A stretch of 64,000 bases of DNA, taken from VRUE01 sp963708115 (GTDB lineage Bacteria; Actinomycetota; Thermoleophilia; Solirubrobacterales; 70-9). The notes beneath the pieces were generated by a model. It was not told the origin of the DNA and made no database searches. It saw nothing but the letters and a program-made list of their open reading frames with translations. Below, one piece after another: positions 40,062-49,702 of this stretch. Numbering within the stretch: the stretch's first letter is position 1; each line of letters starts with the position of its first letter. The DNA lies in contig CAVPRX010000002.1 in the NCBI GenBank assembly GCA_963708115.1, forward strand, positions 558,001 to 622,000, given 5' to 3'. Position numbers and translations under genes: made by a program.

Positions 40062-41715
40062 ATGCGCACGATCGAGCGCAGGATCGGTCTCCTCTTCGCC
40101 GGCTTCCTGCTTTGCTTCCTGGCGGTCGCCGGGCGCGCTTTCTGGCTACAGGGCGTACAGGGGGCCAAGCTCGCCTCCGAGGCTGCCTACCAGCAGACCG
40201 ATGTCGTCACCGTCCCCGGCCTGCGGGGCAGCGTGCTCGATCGCTTCGGCAATCCTCTTGCGGTCTCCGAAGACGCGAAAACGATCTACGCGACCCCCTA
40301 CCAGGTGAAAAAGCCGCGCCAGGCGGCGGCCAAGCTGGCCTCGATCCTCGATCTGGAGGATGACGAAGTACTGGAGAGCTTGACCGAAGAATCCGGGCTT
40401 CTCCTATGTCGCGCGCAAGGTGGAGGTACCTAGAGCCGCGCGAGTCGCCCGGCTCGAGCTACCCGGGATCGGCGAGCTGCCCGATAGCCGGCGCACCTAC
40501 CCTCAGGGTGACCTTGCGGCGCAGACGATCGGCGCTGTCGGCGAGGAAAACCAGGGCCTGACCGGGCTCGAGATGAGCGAGGACTCGGTCCTGCACGGCA
40601 CCGACGGCGAACGGCGGATCGTCAACGACGCGCTCGGCGAACCGATCCGGCTGGAAACGGTGAAGCGAAGCCAGCGACGGCGAAAACTTGCAGCTGACGC
40701 TCGACCCGCGATCCAGAAGGAGACCGAGCAGGCGCTGAGCGAAGTCGGGGAAACCTACGCGCCGAAGGGCGCCACGGCGATCGTGATGAACCCGCGCAAC
40801 TCGCAGGTACTGGCGATGGCCAACTGGCCGCCGGTTGATCCGAGCGACCTCGAAAACGCCAACCCCGCTGATCTGATCAACCGTGCCACCGGCTTTACCT
40901 ACGAGCCGGGCTCGACCTTCAAGGCGTTCACCGTCTCGGCGGCGCTGGAAGAAGGCCTGGTTTCGCCGCAAACGACCTTCACCTTGCCACCCCAGCTGCA
41001 TGTCGCCGACCGGATCATCGAAGACGCAGAGCCACGCGGGACGGTGACTTTGAGCGTCGCCGAAATCCTTTCCCACTCCTCCAACGTCGGCGCGGCGACT
41101 ATCGGCCTGCAGCTTGGCGCCGAAAAGTTCTCCCGCTGGATCAACCGCTTCGGCTTCGGAAGGCCGACTGGCGTGCAATTCCCGGCCGAGGAACAGGGCC
41201 TCGTGCCGCCGCTTGACGAGTACTCGGGCTCGACGATGGGCAACCTGCCGATCGGACAGGGCCTGGGGGTGACGCCGATGCAGATGATCGCCGGCTATGC
41301 GGCGATCGCCAACGGCGGCATGCTGAGACCGCCGCAGCTGGTCGAGAAGATCGGTGACGAAGCGGTGGAGGAGCCGCACGGGCATCGGGTGATCTCGCCG
41401 GTCGTCGCCGAACAGGTTCGGACAATGCTCGAGGGCGTGCTCGCGCCGGGCGGCACCGCGTCCGAGGTCAGCGTGCCTGGCTACACCCTGGCCGGCAAGA
41501 CCGGCACCGCGCAGGTGGCCGAAAACGGCACCTATTCCGAGACCAAGTACATCGCTTCATTCATCGGCTTTGCGCCTGCGTCGGACCCGCGCTTGCTGGT
41601 CGCGGTGGTCGTCGATGAGCCGCAGGGTGAAATCTACGGCGGGTCGGTGGCGGCGCCTGCGTTCGGCAAGATCGCGGCGTTCGCTCTTCCATATCTCGGT
41701 GTGCCGCAGGAATGA
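40062..41715 (+). pseudogene. ftsI: Peptidoglycan transpeptidase FtsI (PBP2/PBP3 class B), apparent frameshifts
   Basis: N-terminal membrane anchor (IGLLFAGFLLCFLAVAGRAF), dimerisation domain starting GSVLDRFGNPLA, then a transpeptidase with SxxK in PGSTFKAFT, SxN in SHSSN and KTG in LAGKTGTAQ. An extra G near 40395-40397 splits the frame; a compensating pair (extra A near 40668, missing G near 40708) scrambles about 13 codons where ASDGENLQLTLDP is expected. Everything else is intact. Septal peptidoglycan cross-linking enzyme; the breaks look like local sequence error. Confidence 0.88.
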
Positions 41716-41821
41716 ACGGCGTCGGGTGCCCCTCTCCCGGAGACCGTTGCGCAGCTGATCCCTTGCTTGGGCTCATTTGCTTGTCCTGGAGCCTCCGGGA
41801 GAGGGGCACCCGACGCCGTTC
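41714..41821. repeat. 29-bp perfect inverted repeat between ftsI and murE
   Basis: Arms 41714-41742 and 41793-41821 are exact inverted copies; the loop is 50 bases. The left arm includes the ftsI stop codon. The right arm ends directly before TAGAAT, the apparent -10 of murE. No T-tract follows. It could end ftsI transcription or be a palindromic repeat insertion. Confidence 0.8.
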
Positions 41822-41835
41822 CTAGAATCGCCTAC

Positions 41836-43263
41836 GTGAGATTGGATGAGCTCGCTGGCGTAGCTGGGGGGGCCCGGGTTGTTGGCGACGGGTCCGTTGA
41901 GATTGGTGAGCTGGCTTATGACAGTCGCCGGGTGGGGGCTGGGACGCTTTTCTTTTGTGTGCCTGGCGAGAAGGTCGATGGGCATGAGTTTGCTGCTGCG
42001 GCCGTGGAGGCTGGAGCATCTGGGCTGGTGGTTGAGCGCGAGCTGGAGTTGGATGTGGCGCAGGTGGTGGTTCCCGACGCGCGGGCGGCTATGGCTCCTC
42101 TTGCCGCTCGCTTCTACGGGGATCCGACCGGTGAGTTGAAGGTGGTCGGCATCACCGGAACCAATGGGAAGACGACTACGGCCTTTCTGCTGCGGGAGAT
42201 CCTCGAGTCGGCGGGGGTGCGGTGCGGTTTGTTGGGGACGGTCAAGCAGGTGGTCGGTGGGGCCGAGGAGGAGGTCGAGCGGACCACGCCTGAGGCGATC
42301 GATCTGCAGGGGACCTTTCGGCGCATGCTCGACGGGGGAGACCGGGCCTGTGCGATGGAGGTCTCCTCGCATGCTCTGGCCCTGCATCGCGCTGATGGGA
42401 TCGACTTCGATGTGGCTCTCTTCACCAATCTGACCCAGGACCACCTCGACTTCCATGCCGATATGGAGGACTACTTTCGCTCGAAGAGGCGGCTGTTCGA
42501 GATGGGGCCCAAGACCGCGATCGTCAATGTGGATGACCCTTACGGGAGGCGCTTGGCGGAGGAATTCGAGTGCGTCACCTTTTCGGCTGAGGGGGGTGAT
42601 GCCGACCTCGTTGCAGGTGATGTCGGCATCACCCCCCTCGGTGCAGAGTTCAGTGTGGGAGAGGTCGCGGTGCGAACGCTTTTGCCTGGCGATTTCAATA
42701 TCTCCAACGCGCTGGCTGCATTCGCCGCGGCCACGGCGATGGGCGTCGAGCCGGAGATCGCCGCGGCCGGACTGGCTCAGGCAGCACCCCCGCCGGGGCG
42801 GTTCGAGCCGATCGACGAGGGGCAACCGTTCTCTGTCCTCGTCGACTATGCCCATACGCCCGATTCGCTGGAGAACGTGCTGCGGGCGGCGCGGCGTTTG
42901 GGCGAGGGGCGGGTGATTTCGGTCTTCGGCGCCGGCGGCGATCGCGATCGCGGTAAGCGGCCGCAGATGGGCCGCGCCGGTGCCGAGCTGTCGGATCTGG
43001 CGATCGTCACCTCCGACAACCCCCGATCCGAGGACCCCGAGGCGATCGTTGCCGAAATCCTCGCGGGCATAGAGGATCGCGGCGGAGTGATGGAGGAGGT
43101 AGACCGGCGTGCCGCGATAGCGCTCGCGCTGTCGCGCGCCGAGCCCGGCGACACGGTGGTGATCGCCGGCAAGGGTCACGAGCAGGGGCAGGAGTTCGAG
43201 AACGGTCGCAAGCTGCCCTTCGACGACCGCGACGTGGCTCGCGAGGAGCTGCACCGGCTGTGA
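41836..43263 (+). CDS. murE: UDP-MurNAc-tripeptide synthetase MurE (meso-DAP adding)
   Basis: 475 residues from GTG 41836. ATP motif GITGTNGKTTTAFLL, EVSSHALALHRADG, TNLTQDHLDFHADM, and DNPRSEDP, the DNPR signature of meso-diaminopimelate addition. GKGHEQGQEF is near the C-terminus. TAGAAT ends seven bases before the GTG, so the transcript may be leaderless. The first ~280 codons use many T- and G-ending codons, unlike the rest of the gene and its neighbours. The stop overlaps murF. Confidence 0.95.
   Translation: MRLDELAGVAGGARVVGDGSVEIGELAYDSRRVGAGTLFFCVPGEKVDGHEFAAAAVEAGASGLVVERELELDVAQVVVPDARAAMAPLAARFYGDPTGELKVVGITGTNGKTTTAFLLREILESAGVRCGLLGTVKQVVGGAEEEVERTTPEAIDLQGTFRRMLDGGDRACAMEVSSHALALHRADGIDFDVALFTNLTQDHLDFHADMEDYFRSKRRLFEMGPKTAIVNVDDPYGRRLAEEFECVTFSAEGGDADLVAGDVGITPLGAEFSVGEVAVRTLLPGDFNISNALAAFAAATAMGVEPEIAAAGLAQAAPPPGRFEPIDEGQPFSVLVDYAHTPDSLENVLRAARRLGEGRVISVFGAGGDRDRGKRPQMGRAGAELSDLAIVTSDNPRSEDPEAIVAEILAGIEDRGGVMEEVDRRAAIALALSRAEPGDTVVIAGKGHEQGQEFENGRKLPFDDRDVAREELHRL
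42589..42639. repeat. 18-bp perfect inverted repeat inside murE
   Basis: Arms 42589-42606 and 42622-42639 match exactly as inverted copies around a 15-base loop, within codons for GGDADLVAGDVGITPL. It sits near the point where murE codon usage returns to the normal high-GC pattern. Confidence 0.75.
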
Positions 43264-44627
43264 ACCTCACACCCGAGCAGATCGTCGCCGCGATGGGCGC
43301 GGAGATCGTCGCCCGCGGCGAAGGGGGCTCGCCTCGGCGCGGCATCATCGACTCCAGCCAGGCTGAGGCCGGTGACCTCTTCTTCGGTCTGCGCGGCGAG
43401 CGGGTCGACGGCGGGGATTTCGCCTCGGCGGCGCTGGAGGACGGTGCCTGGGGCGTCGTCATCGGCCCTACTGTTGCGCGGTCGCCCTTTGTCCCGGATA
43501 GCGGTAGAAAAGACGACCGCGCTCGCCCGGCCGGCTGGGTATTCGCCGTGGACGACCCGCTCGCCGCCCTGCAGGCATTGGCACGTGCTTGGCGCCGTGA
43601 GCTCGGCGCCCAGGTGGTCGGTGTCACCGGCTCCGTCGGCAAGACCTCGGTCAAGGACATCGCCCGGGCGCTGCTGCCCGGTCGCGTCCACGCCAACCGC
43701 GAGAACCTCAACACCGAGATCGGCCTGCCGCTGACCCTGCTCGAAGCGCCTGCGGACACCGAGCTGCTCGTCCTGGAGATGGCGATGCGCGGGCCCGGTC
43801 AGATCGCCGAGCTGGCGGCGATCGCAGAGCCGCGGATCGGCGTGATCACCAACGTCGGCCCGGTCCACGTCGAGCTGCTCGGCTCGGTCGAGGCTGTGGC
43901 CGCGGCGAAGGCCGAGATCCTCGCTGCGCTCCCCGCCGACGGAGCCGCCGTCGTCCCGGTCGAGGCGGGCGCGCTCGAGCCCCATCTCGACGCCGCCCCG
44001 AGTCTGTTGCGCTTCGGCGCCGGCGGAGACATCGACGTAATTGAGCAGCGTGTGGCGGACGGGATCACCGAGGCCCTGATCGCCACGCCGGCCGGCCAGG
44101 CTCGCTTCCATTTCCCCTTCGCCGAGCGTCACAACCTGACCAACGCCCTTGCCGCCATCGGCGCTGGGGTCGCGCTCGGTGCGCCGCCCGAGGAAATGGC
44201 CGATCGCGCTGCGAACATAGGCTTCTCCCGCTTCCGGGGCGAGCGCCTCGAGCTCGGCGACGGGATTGTGCTCGTGAACGACTGCTACAACGCCAACCCG
44301 GTGTCGATGCGCGCGGCGCTTGACCACCTCGCCTCGATCGAGGCCAGCCGCCGCATCGCCGTCCTTGGCGAGATGGCCGAGCTGGGCCCCGATGCCCCCG
44401 CCTACCACCGCGAAGTCGGCGCCCACGCGCGCGCCGAGGGCGTCGACCTATTGGTCGGGATCGGTGAGCCCGCCCGCGCGTACGACCCAGACGAGCTTGT
44501 CGGCGACCCCGCCGAGGCGGCGGAGCTGCTTGCCGCCCAGCTCGAGCCCGGCGACACGATCCTGGTCAAGGGCTCGCGCTCGGCCGGCCTCGAGGGCGTC
44601 GCCGAGACGCTGAAAGACCTGATCTGA
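43260..44627 (+). CDS. murF: UDP-MurNAc-tripeptide--D-Ala-D-Ala ligase MurF
   Basis: 455 residues; GTG start overlapping the murE stop. ATP-binding GVTGSVGKTSVKDIA, NRENLNTEIGLPLTLLEAP, the central EMAMRGPGQIAELAAIAEPR and the C-terminal NDCYNANPVSMRAALDHLAS identify MurF. Adds D-Ala-D-Ala to the UDP-MurNAc-tripeptide. The stop overlaps mraY by one base (TGATG). Codon use is normal for the window. Confidence 0.95.
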   Translation: MNLTPEQIVAAMGAEIVARGEGGSPRRGIIDSSQAEAGDLFFGLRGERVDGGDFASAALEDGAWGVVIGPTVARSPFVPDSGRKDDRARPAGWVFAVDDPLAALQALARAWRRELGAQVVGVTGSVGKTSVKDIARALLPGRVHANRENLNTEIGLPLTLLEAPADTELLVLEMAMRGPGQIAELAAIAEPRIGVITNVGPVHVELLGSVEAVAAAKAEILAALPADGAAVVPVEAGALEPHLDAAPSLLRFGAGGDIDVIEQRVADGITEALIATPAGQARFHFPFAERHNLTNALAAIGAGVALGAPPEEMADRAANIGFSRFRGERLELGDGIVLVNDCYNANPVSMRAALDHLASIEASRRIAVLGEMAELGPDAPAYHREVGAHARAEGVDLLVGIGEPARAYDPDELVGDPAEAAELLAAQLEPGDTILVKGSRSAGLEGVAETLKDLI

Positions 44628-45601
44628 TGGGCGAGGTATTGATCGCCGGGATGGCGGCGATGCTGATCTGCATCTTTCTCGGTCCCAAGTTCATCGAGTA
44701 TCTGCGGGTCAAGGAGTTCGGCCAGCACATCCGCGAGGACGGGCCGCAGGAGCACCACGCCAAGGCGGGCACGCCGACGATGGGCGGCCTGATCGTCTTC
44801 GCCGCGATCTGCGTCCCCTACCTGGTCCTCTCCGACCGCGACGCGCAGAGCCTGGCCGTCTTCGGTGTCGCTCTCGGCTGTGCCGCGCTCGGCTTTGCCG
44901 ACGACTTCACCAAGATCGTCAAGCGCCGCTCGCTCGGCCTCTCGGCGCGCTGGAAGCTTGTCGGGCAACTGATCCTGGCGCTGATGCTGTGGTGGGTGGC
45001 ACGCCACGAGGTCGGCCTCGAGCCGACGCTCTTCTTCCGCATCGGCGACGCAAGCCTCGATCTCGGCCCGGTCCTCTACTTCGTCCTCGTCTTCCTCGTC
45101 ATCGCCGGCACCTCCAACGGGGTCAACCTCACCGACGGCCTCGACGGTCTCGCCGCGGGCTCCTGCGCGATCGTCCTGCTCGCCTACACGGCGATCTGCT
45201 TCGTCACCAACGAGCAGCAGAACCTGGCGCTGCTCTCCGCATGCCTAGTCGGGGCCTGCGTCGGCTTCCTCTGGTTCAACGCCTTCCCGGCGTCGATATT
45301 CATGGGGGACACCGGCTCGCTCGGCCTCGGCGGCGCGATCGGCGCGCTCGCCGTGATGACCCAGACCGAGGTGCTGCTGATCATCATCGGCGGCATCTTC
45401 GTGATCGAGGCCCTCTCGGTCGCTATCCAGGTCTTCTCCTTCAAGACCTTCCGCCGCCGGGTCCTGCTGATGGCCCCGCTGCACCATCACTTCGAGATGA
45501 TGGCCTGGTCGGAGACGAAGATCATGCTGCGCTTCTGGATCATCGCCGCCGTCTGTTCGGGAATCGGCTTCACGCTGTACCAGCAGTCGATCGGTCGCTG
45601 A
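44627..45601 (+). CDS. mraY: Phospho-N-acetylmuramoyl-pentapeptide transferase MraY
   Basis: 324 residues with about ten membrane helices. GPQEHHAKAGTPTMGG at the start, the Asp-rich GFADDFTKIVKRRSLGL, NLTDGLDGLAAGS, FMGDTGSLGLGG and the His motif MAPLHHHFEM identify MraY. Transfers phospho-MurNAc-pentapeptide to undecaprenyl phosphate (lipid I). Last dcw gene here; murD, ftsW, murG, murC and ftsZ do not follow, and uvrA comes next. Confidence 0.96.
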   Translation: MGEVLIAGMAAMLICIFLGPKFIEYLRVKEFGQHIREDGPQEHHAKAGTPTMGGLIVFAAICVPYLVLSDRDAQSLAVFGVALGCAALGFADDFTKIVKRRSLGLSARWKLVGQLILALMLWWVARHEVGLEPTLFFRIGDASLDLGPVLYFVLVFLVIAGTSNGVNLTDGLDGLAAGSCAIVLLAYTAICFVTNEQQNLALLSACLVGACVGFLWFNAFPASIFMGDTGSLGLGGAIGALAVMTQTEVLLIIIGGIFVIEALSVAIQVFSFKTFRRRVLLMAPLHHHFEMMAWSETKIMLRFWIIAAVCSGIGFTLYQQSIGR

Positions 45602-45623
45602 TTTCGCCGCATAGAAGGCGAAA
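45602..45623. terminator. Weak hairpin between mraY and uvrA
   Basis: TTTCGCC (45602-45608) and GGCGAAA (45617-45623) form a 7-bp stem with an 8-base loop just after the mraY stop. No T-tract. Placement suits a terminator for the dcw operon before the separate uvrA promoter. Confidence 0.35.
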
Positions 45624-45675
45624 GCGCGGACGGCCTCGTGGGAACATCTGTTCGCCTGCGTAGAATCGCCTGATA

Positions 45676-48549
45676 GTGGCTGCCTCTGAGCGAATCGTCA
45701 TCTCGGGTGCGCGTGAGCACAACCTGAAGGACATCGATGTCGAGTTGCCCCGCGACGCGCTGATCGTGATCACCGGGCTTTCGGGCTCAGGCAAGTCGAG
45801 TCTTGCCTTCGACACGATCTACGCCGAGGGGCAGCGGCGCTATGTCGAGTCGCTCTCCGCCTACGCGCGCCAGTTCCTCGGCCTGATGGAGAAGCCCGAC
45901 GTCGACTCGATCGAGGGGCTCTCGCCGGCGATCTCGATCGACCAGAAGACCACCTCGCGAAACCCGCGCTCGACCGTTGGCACGGTGACCGAGATCTACG
46001 ATTACCTGCGCCTGCTCTGGGCGCGGATCGGCATCCCGCACTGTCCCACCTGCGGCGAGGAGATCACCGGGCAGACGCAGGAGCAGATCGTCGACCGCCT
46101 GATGACCCTCGAAGAGGGGACGAAATTCATGGTCATGGCGCCGGTCGTACGCGGGCGCAAAGGCGAGTACGGGAAATTGCTCGACCAGATGCGGTTGGAG
46201 GGCTACTCGCGGGTCAAGGTCAACGGCGAGCTGCTCCGCCTCGATGAGGAGATCGTGCTCGACAAGAAGTACAAACACGACATCTCGGTAGTGGTCGACC
46301 GGTTGGTGATGAAGACCGACCTGCGCCGCCGCCTCTCCGAGTCGGTCGAGGCCGCCGCCGGCCTGGCTGCCGGCCTGGTCGAAGTCGAGATGATCGGCGA
46401 ATCGGCCGAGACGCTGCTCTTCAGCGAGCAGTTCGCCTGTCTGAGCTGCGGCACCTCGATCCCCGAGCTGGAGCCGCGGATCTTCTCCTTCAACTCGCCG
46501 CACGGTGCCTGTGAGCGCTGCCACGGGCTCGGCTTCCAGCGCGTCATCGACCCCGAGCTGGTCGTCCCCGACCCGACCCTCTCGCTGGGCGAGGGGGCGC
46601 TGCAGCCATGGAACCGCGGCATCACCGCCTACTGGAAGCGGCTGATCGCTGCTGTCGCCGAAGAGAACGGCGTTTCCCTCGACAAGCCCTGGTCGAAGCT
46701 GAAGAAAGCCGAGAAAGACATCTTCCTCTACGGCACCGGCTCCGAACGCCACCAGGTCACCTACACCAACCGCTTCGGCCGCCGCCGCTCCTACAAGGTC
46801 CGTTTCGAGGGGATCGTCAACAACCTCGAGCGGCGCTACGAAGAGACCGACTCGGAGACCAACCGGGAGCGGATCGAGAGCTACATGGCCGAGCAGCCCT
46901 GCCCCGACTGCGAGGGGGCGCGGTTGCGGCCGGAGAGCCTCGCGGTCGCCGTCAACGGCATCAGCATCGCCGAGTACACGTCACTCTCGGCGCGGGCGGC
47001 GAGCGAGTGGATCCAGGGGCTGGAGCTGACCGAGACCGAGCGGGCGATCGCGCGGTTGATCGTGCGCGAGATCTCCGAACGGCTCGCCTTCCTCGAGAAC
47101 GTCGGCATCGGCTATCTCTCGCTGGCTCGCTCGGCGCGCTCGCTATCCGGCGGCGAGGCGCAGCGGATTCGCCTGGCGACCCAGATCGGCTCCAGCCTGG
47201 TCGGGGTGATGTACGTGCTCGACGAGCCCTCGATCGGGCTGCACCAGCGCGACAACGAGAAGCTGATCGGCACGCTCGATCGCCTGCGCGATCTCGGCAA
47301 CACGGTGATCGTGGTCGAGCACGACGAGGGCACGATGCGCGCCGCCGACCACCTGGTCGACCTCGGTCCCGGCGCCGGCGAACACGGCGGCTACGTGATC
47401 TCCGCCGGCACCCCGGACGAAGTCGCCAAGGACCCGGCCTCGCTGACCGGGCAGTACCTCTCCGGCAAGAAAGAGATCGAGGTCCCCGCAGAGCGCCGCG
47501 AGGCGCGCGGCGCGCTGCTCGTGCGCGGCGCCCGCGAACACAACCTCAAGGGGATCGACGTGGCGATCCCCCTCGGCGTCTTCTGCTGCGTCACCGGCGT
47601 CTCCGGCTCGGGCAAGTCGACCCTGGTCAACGAGACCCTGCACCACTCGGTCGCCAACCGCCTGCACCAGGCGAAACTGCGCCCGGGCGCCCACGACGGG
47701 GTCGACGGGCTCAGCCAGATCGACAAGATCATCAACATCGACCAGTCGCCGATCGGCCGCACGCCGCGCTCCAACCCGGCGACCTACACCGGCGTCTTCG
47801 ACCACATCCGCCAGCTGTTCACCCAGACGCAGGAGTCCCGCGCGCGCGGCTACAAACCGGGTCGCTTCAGCTTCAACGTCAAAGGCGGCCGCTGCGAGGT
47901 TTGTCGTGGCGACGGCCAGATCAAGATCGAGATGCACTTCCTCCCCGACGTCTACGTGCCTTGCGAGCAGTGCCACGGCAAGCGCTACAACCGCGAGACG
48001 CTCGAGGTCCGCTTCAAGGGCAAGAGCATCGCCGACGTGCTCGAGATGTCGGTCGAGGAGGCGGTCGTCTTCTTCGAGAACGTGCCGAAGATCGCCCGCC
48101 GCCTGCGCACCCTGCATGACGTCGGCCTCGACTACATCCGCCTCGGCCAGGCGGCGACGACGCTCTCCGGTGGCGAGGCGCAGCGGGTGAAGCTGGCGAC
48201 CGAGCTCTCCAAAGTCGCCACCGGCGACACCCTCTACATCCTCGACGAGCCGACTACCGGCCTGCACTTCGCCGATGTGCAGCGCCTGCTCGACGTCCTC
48301 GGTCGTCTCGTCGACGCCGGTAACACCGTGGTCGTGATCGAGCACAACCTCGACGTGATCAAGACCGCCGACCACCTCGTCGACCTCGGTCCCGACGGCG
48401 GCGAAGAGGGGGGAGAGGTGATCGCCACCGGCACGCCCGAGGAGGTCGCCGCCGTGGAGGCATCGCATACCGGCCGTTTCCTTGCTGAGCTGGTCGCGCC
48501 GGCGAGCCCGAGGCGGAGGCGTAAACCACGTGAGGCGGTGGCTGCCTAG
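45676..48549 (+). CDS. uvrA: Excinuclease ABC subunit A
   Basis: 957 residues, GTG start. Two ABC ATPase halves with Walker A GLSGSGKSSLAFDT and GVSGSGKSTLVNE; signatures SLSGGEAQRIRLA and TLSGGEAQRVKLA. Zinc modules: CPTCGEE, CLSCG...CERCHG, CPDCEGARL, CEVCRGDG...CEQCHGK. Complete, in one frame. Damage recognition in nucleotide excision repair. TAGAATCGCC upstream, the same string as before murE, places a -10 box about nine bases from the start. Confidence 0.98.
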   Translation: MAASERIVISGAREHNLKDIDVELPRDALIVITGLSGSGKSSLAFDTIYAEGQRRYVESLSAYARQFLGLMEKPDVDSIEGLSPAISIDQKTTSRNPRSTVGTVTEIYDYLRLLWARIGIPHCPTCGEEITGQTQEQIVDRLMTLEEGTKFMVMAPVVRGRKGEYGKLLDQMRLEGYSRVKVNGELLRLDEEIVLDKKYKHDISVVVDRLVMKTDLRRRLSESVEAAAGLAAGLVEVEMIGESAETLLFSEQFACLSCGTSIPELEPRIFSFNSPHGACERCHGLGFQRVIDPELVVPDPTLSLGEGALQPWNRGITAYWKRLIAAVAEENGVSLDKPWSKLKKAEKDIFLYGTGSERHQVTYTNRFGRRRSYKVRFEGIVNNLERRYEETDSETNRERIESYMAEQPCPDCEGARLRPESLAVAVNGISIAEYTSLSARAASEWIQGLELTETERAIARLIVREISERLAFLENVGIGYLSLARSARSLSGGEAQRIRLATQIGSSLVGVMYVLDEPSIGLHQRDNEKLIGTLDRLRDLGNTVIVVEHDEGTMRAADHLVDLGPGAGEHGGYVISAGTPDEVAKDPASLTGQYLSGKKEIEVPAERREARGALLVRGAREHNLKGIDVAIPLGVFCCVTGVSGSGKSTLVNETLHHSVANRLHQAKLRPGAHDGVDGLSQIDKIINIDQSPIGRTPRSNPATYTGVFDHIRQLFTQTQESRARGYKPGRFSFNVKGGRCEVCRGDGQIKIEMHFLPDVYVPCEQCHGKRYNRETLEVRFKGKSIADVLEMSVEEAVVFFENVPKIARRLRTLHDVGLDYIRLGQAATTLSGGEAQRVKLATELSKVATGDTLYILDEPTTGLHFADVQRLLDVLGRLVDAGNTVVVIEHNLDVIKTADHLVDLGPDGGEEGGEVIATGTPEEVAAVEASHTGRFLAELVAPASPRRRRKPREAVAA

Positions 48550-48606
48550 CGGTAGAGTGAAGTTTGCGGCAAGCGGGTAAAGGCAGGGCTGGAAAAGGAG
48601 GAGTTC

Positions 48607-49698
48607 ATGTCCCGATCAGCTCTCAAGAGACTTCCCGTCGCGTTAGGTGTGTTGATGGCGGTCGTCTTCGTGGCCGCTGGCTGCGGCGGCAGCAGCGGTG
48701 GTGGTGGCGCAAAGATCGCCTTCTTGCTTCCCGAGAACGAAACGCCGCGCTACGAAGCGCACGATCGCCCCGAATTCGAAGAAAACGTCGAAGCGGAGTG
48801 CGACGACTGCGAAATCCTCTACAGCAACGCGACTGGCGACGCGTCCAAACAGCAGAGTCAGGCTGAAGCGGCGCTGACCCAGGGCGCCGAAGTGATGGTG
48901 CTCGACCCGGTCGACGCCAAATCGGCCGCGGCGATGGTCGAAAAGGCGAAAGCCCAGGACGTCCCGGTCCTCTCCTACGACAGGCTGATCGAAAACGCCG
49001 AAGTCGACTACTACGTCTCCTTCGACAACGTCGAGGTCGGCGAACTGCAGGCGGAATCGCTTGCGGAAAAACTGAAAGAAGACGGCAGCCCCCAGGGCCC
49101 GATCGTGAAGGTCAACGGCGACCCCGCCGACAGCAACGCCGCACTCTTCAAGGAAGGCTCGAGCAAAGGGTTCGAAGCCGCCGGGGTCAAAGTCGCCAAG
49201 GAATACGACACGCCCGAATGGTCGGCGACGAATGCCCAGAACGAGATGCAGCAGGCGATCACCGCGCTCGGCCAAAATGGGTTCGAAGGCGTATACGGAG
49301 CCAACGACGAAATGGCCGCGGGCTCGATCGCCGCGATGAAATCGGCCGGCATCAACCCGGAAGAAAGGCCGAGTACCGGCCAGGACGCGACGGTCGCCGG
49401 CGTGCAGCGGATCATCGCCGGACAGCAGTACATGACCGTCTACAAGGCGACCGACAAGCAGACGAAAGCGGCCGCGGAAATCGCCGTCGCGCTCGCCGAA
49501 GGCAAGGAATTCCCGCAGAGCAAGATCACCGAAGAAGTCGACAACGGAAAAACCAAAGTCCCGTCGGTTCTGCTCGAACCGGTCGCGGTGACCAAAGACA
49601 ACGTCAAGAGCACCGTGGTCAAAGACGGATTCATCACCGCCGGCGAACTCTGCGGCGGGGCCTATGCGAAAGCGTGCGAAGAACTAGGGATCTCCTAG
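48607..49698 (+). CDS. xylF: Xylose-type sugar ABC transporter substrate-binding lipoprotein
   Basis: 363 residues; AAAGGAGGAG before the ATG. Lipobox VFVAAGC. KIAFLLPENETPRYEAHDRP and VLSYDRLIENAEVDYYVSFD closely follow XylF. Prefers GAA and AAA over GAG and AAG, unlike neighbours, as often seen for strongly expressed genes. Captures a pentose (probably D-xylose) outside the membrane. First gene of a three-gene ABC operon. TAGAGT (48553) may be the -10. Exact sugar not proven. Confidence 0.88.
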   Translation: MSRSALKRLPVALGVLMAVVFVAAGCGGSSGGGGAKIAFLLPENETPRYEAHDRPEFEENVEAECDDCEILYSNATGDASKQQSQAEAALTQGAEVMVLDPVDAKSAAAMVEKAKAQDVPVLSYDRLIENAEVDYYVSFDNVEVGELQAESLAEKLKEDGSPQGPIVKVNGDPADSNAALFKEGSSKGFEAAGVKVAKEYDTPEWSATNAQNEMQQAITALGQNGFEGVYGANDEMAAGSIAAMKSAGINPEERPSTGQDATVAGVQRIIAGQQYMTVYKATDKQTKAAAEIAVALAEGKEFPQSKITEEVDNGKTKVPSVLLEPVAVTKDNVKSTVVKDGFITAGELCGGAYAKACEELGIS

Positions 49699-49702
49699 AC
49701 AG

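Noticed and set aside
39502..40308. Uninterrupted 268-codon frame over ftsL and the start of ftsI
   Set aside because: After about residue 143 the translation loses similarity and overlaps ftsI; the corrected ftsL reading ends at 40055.
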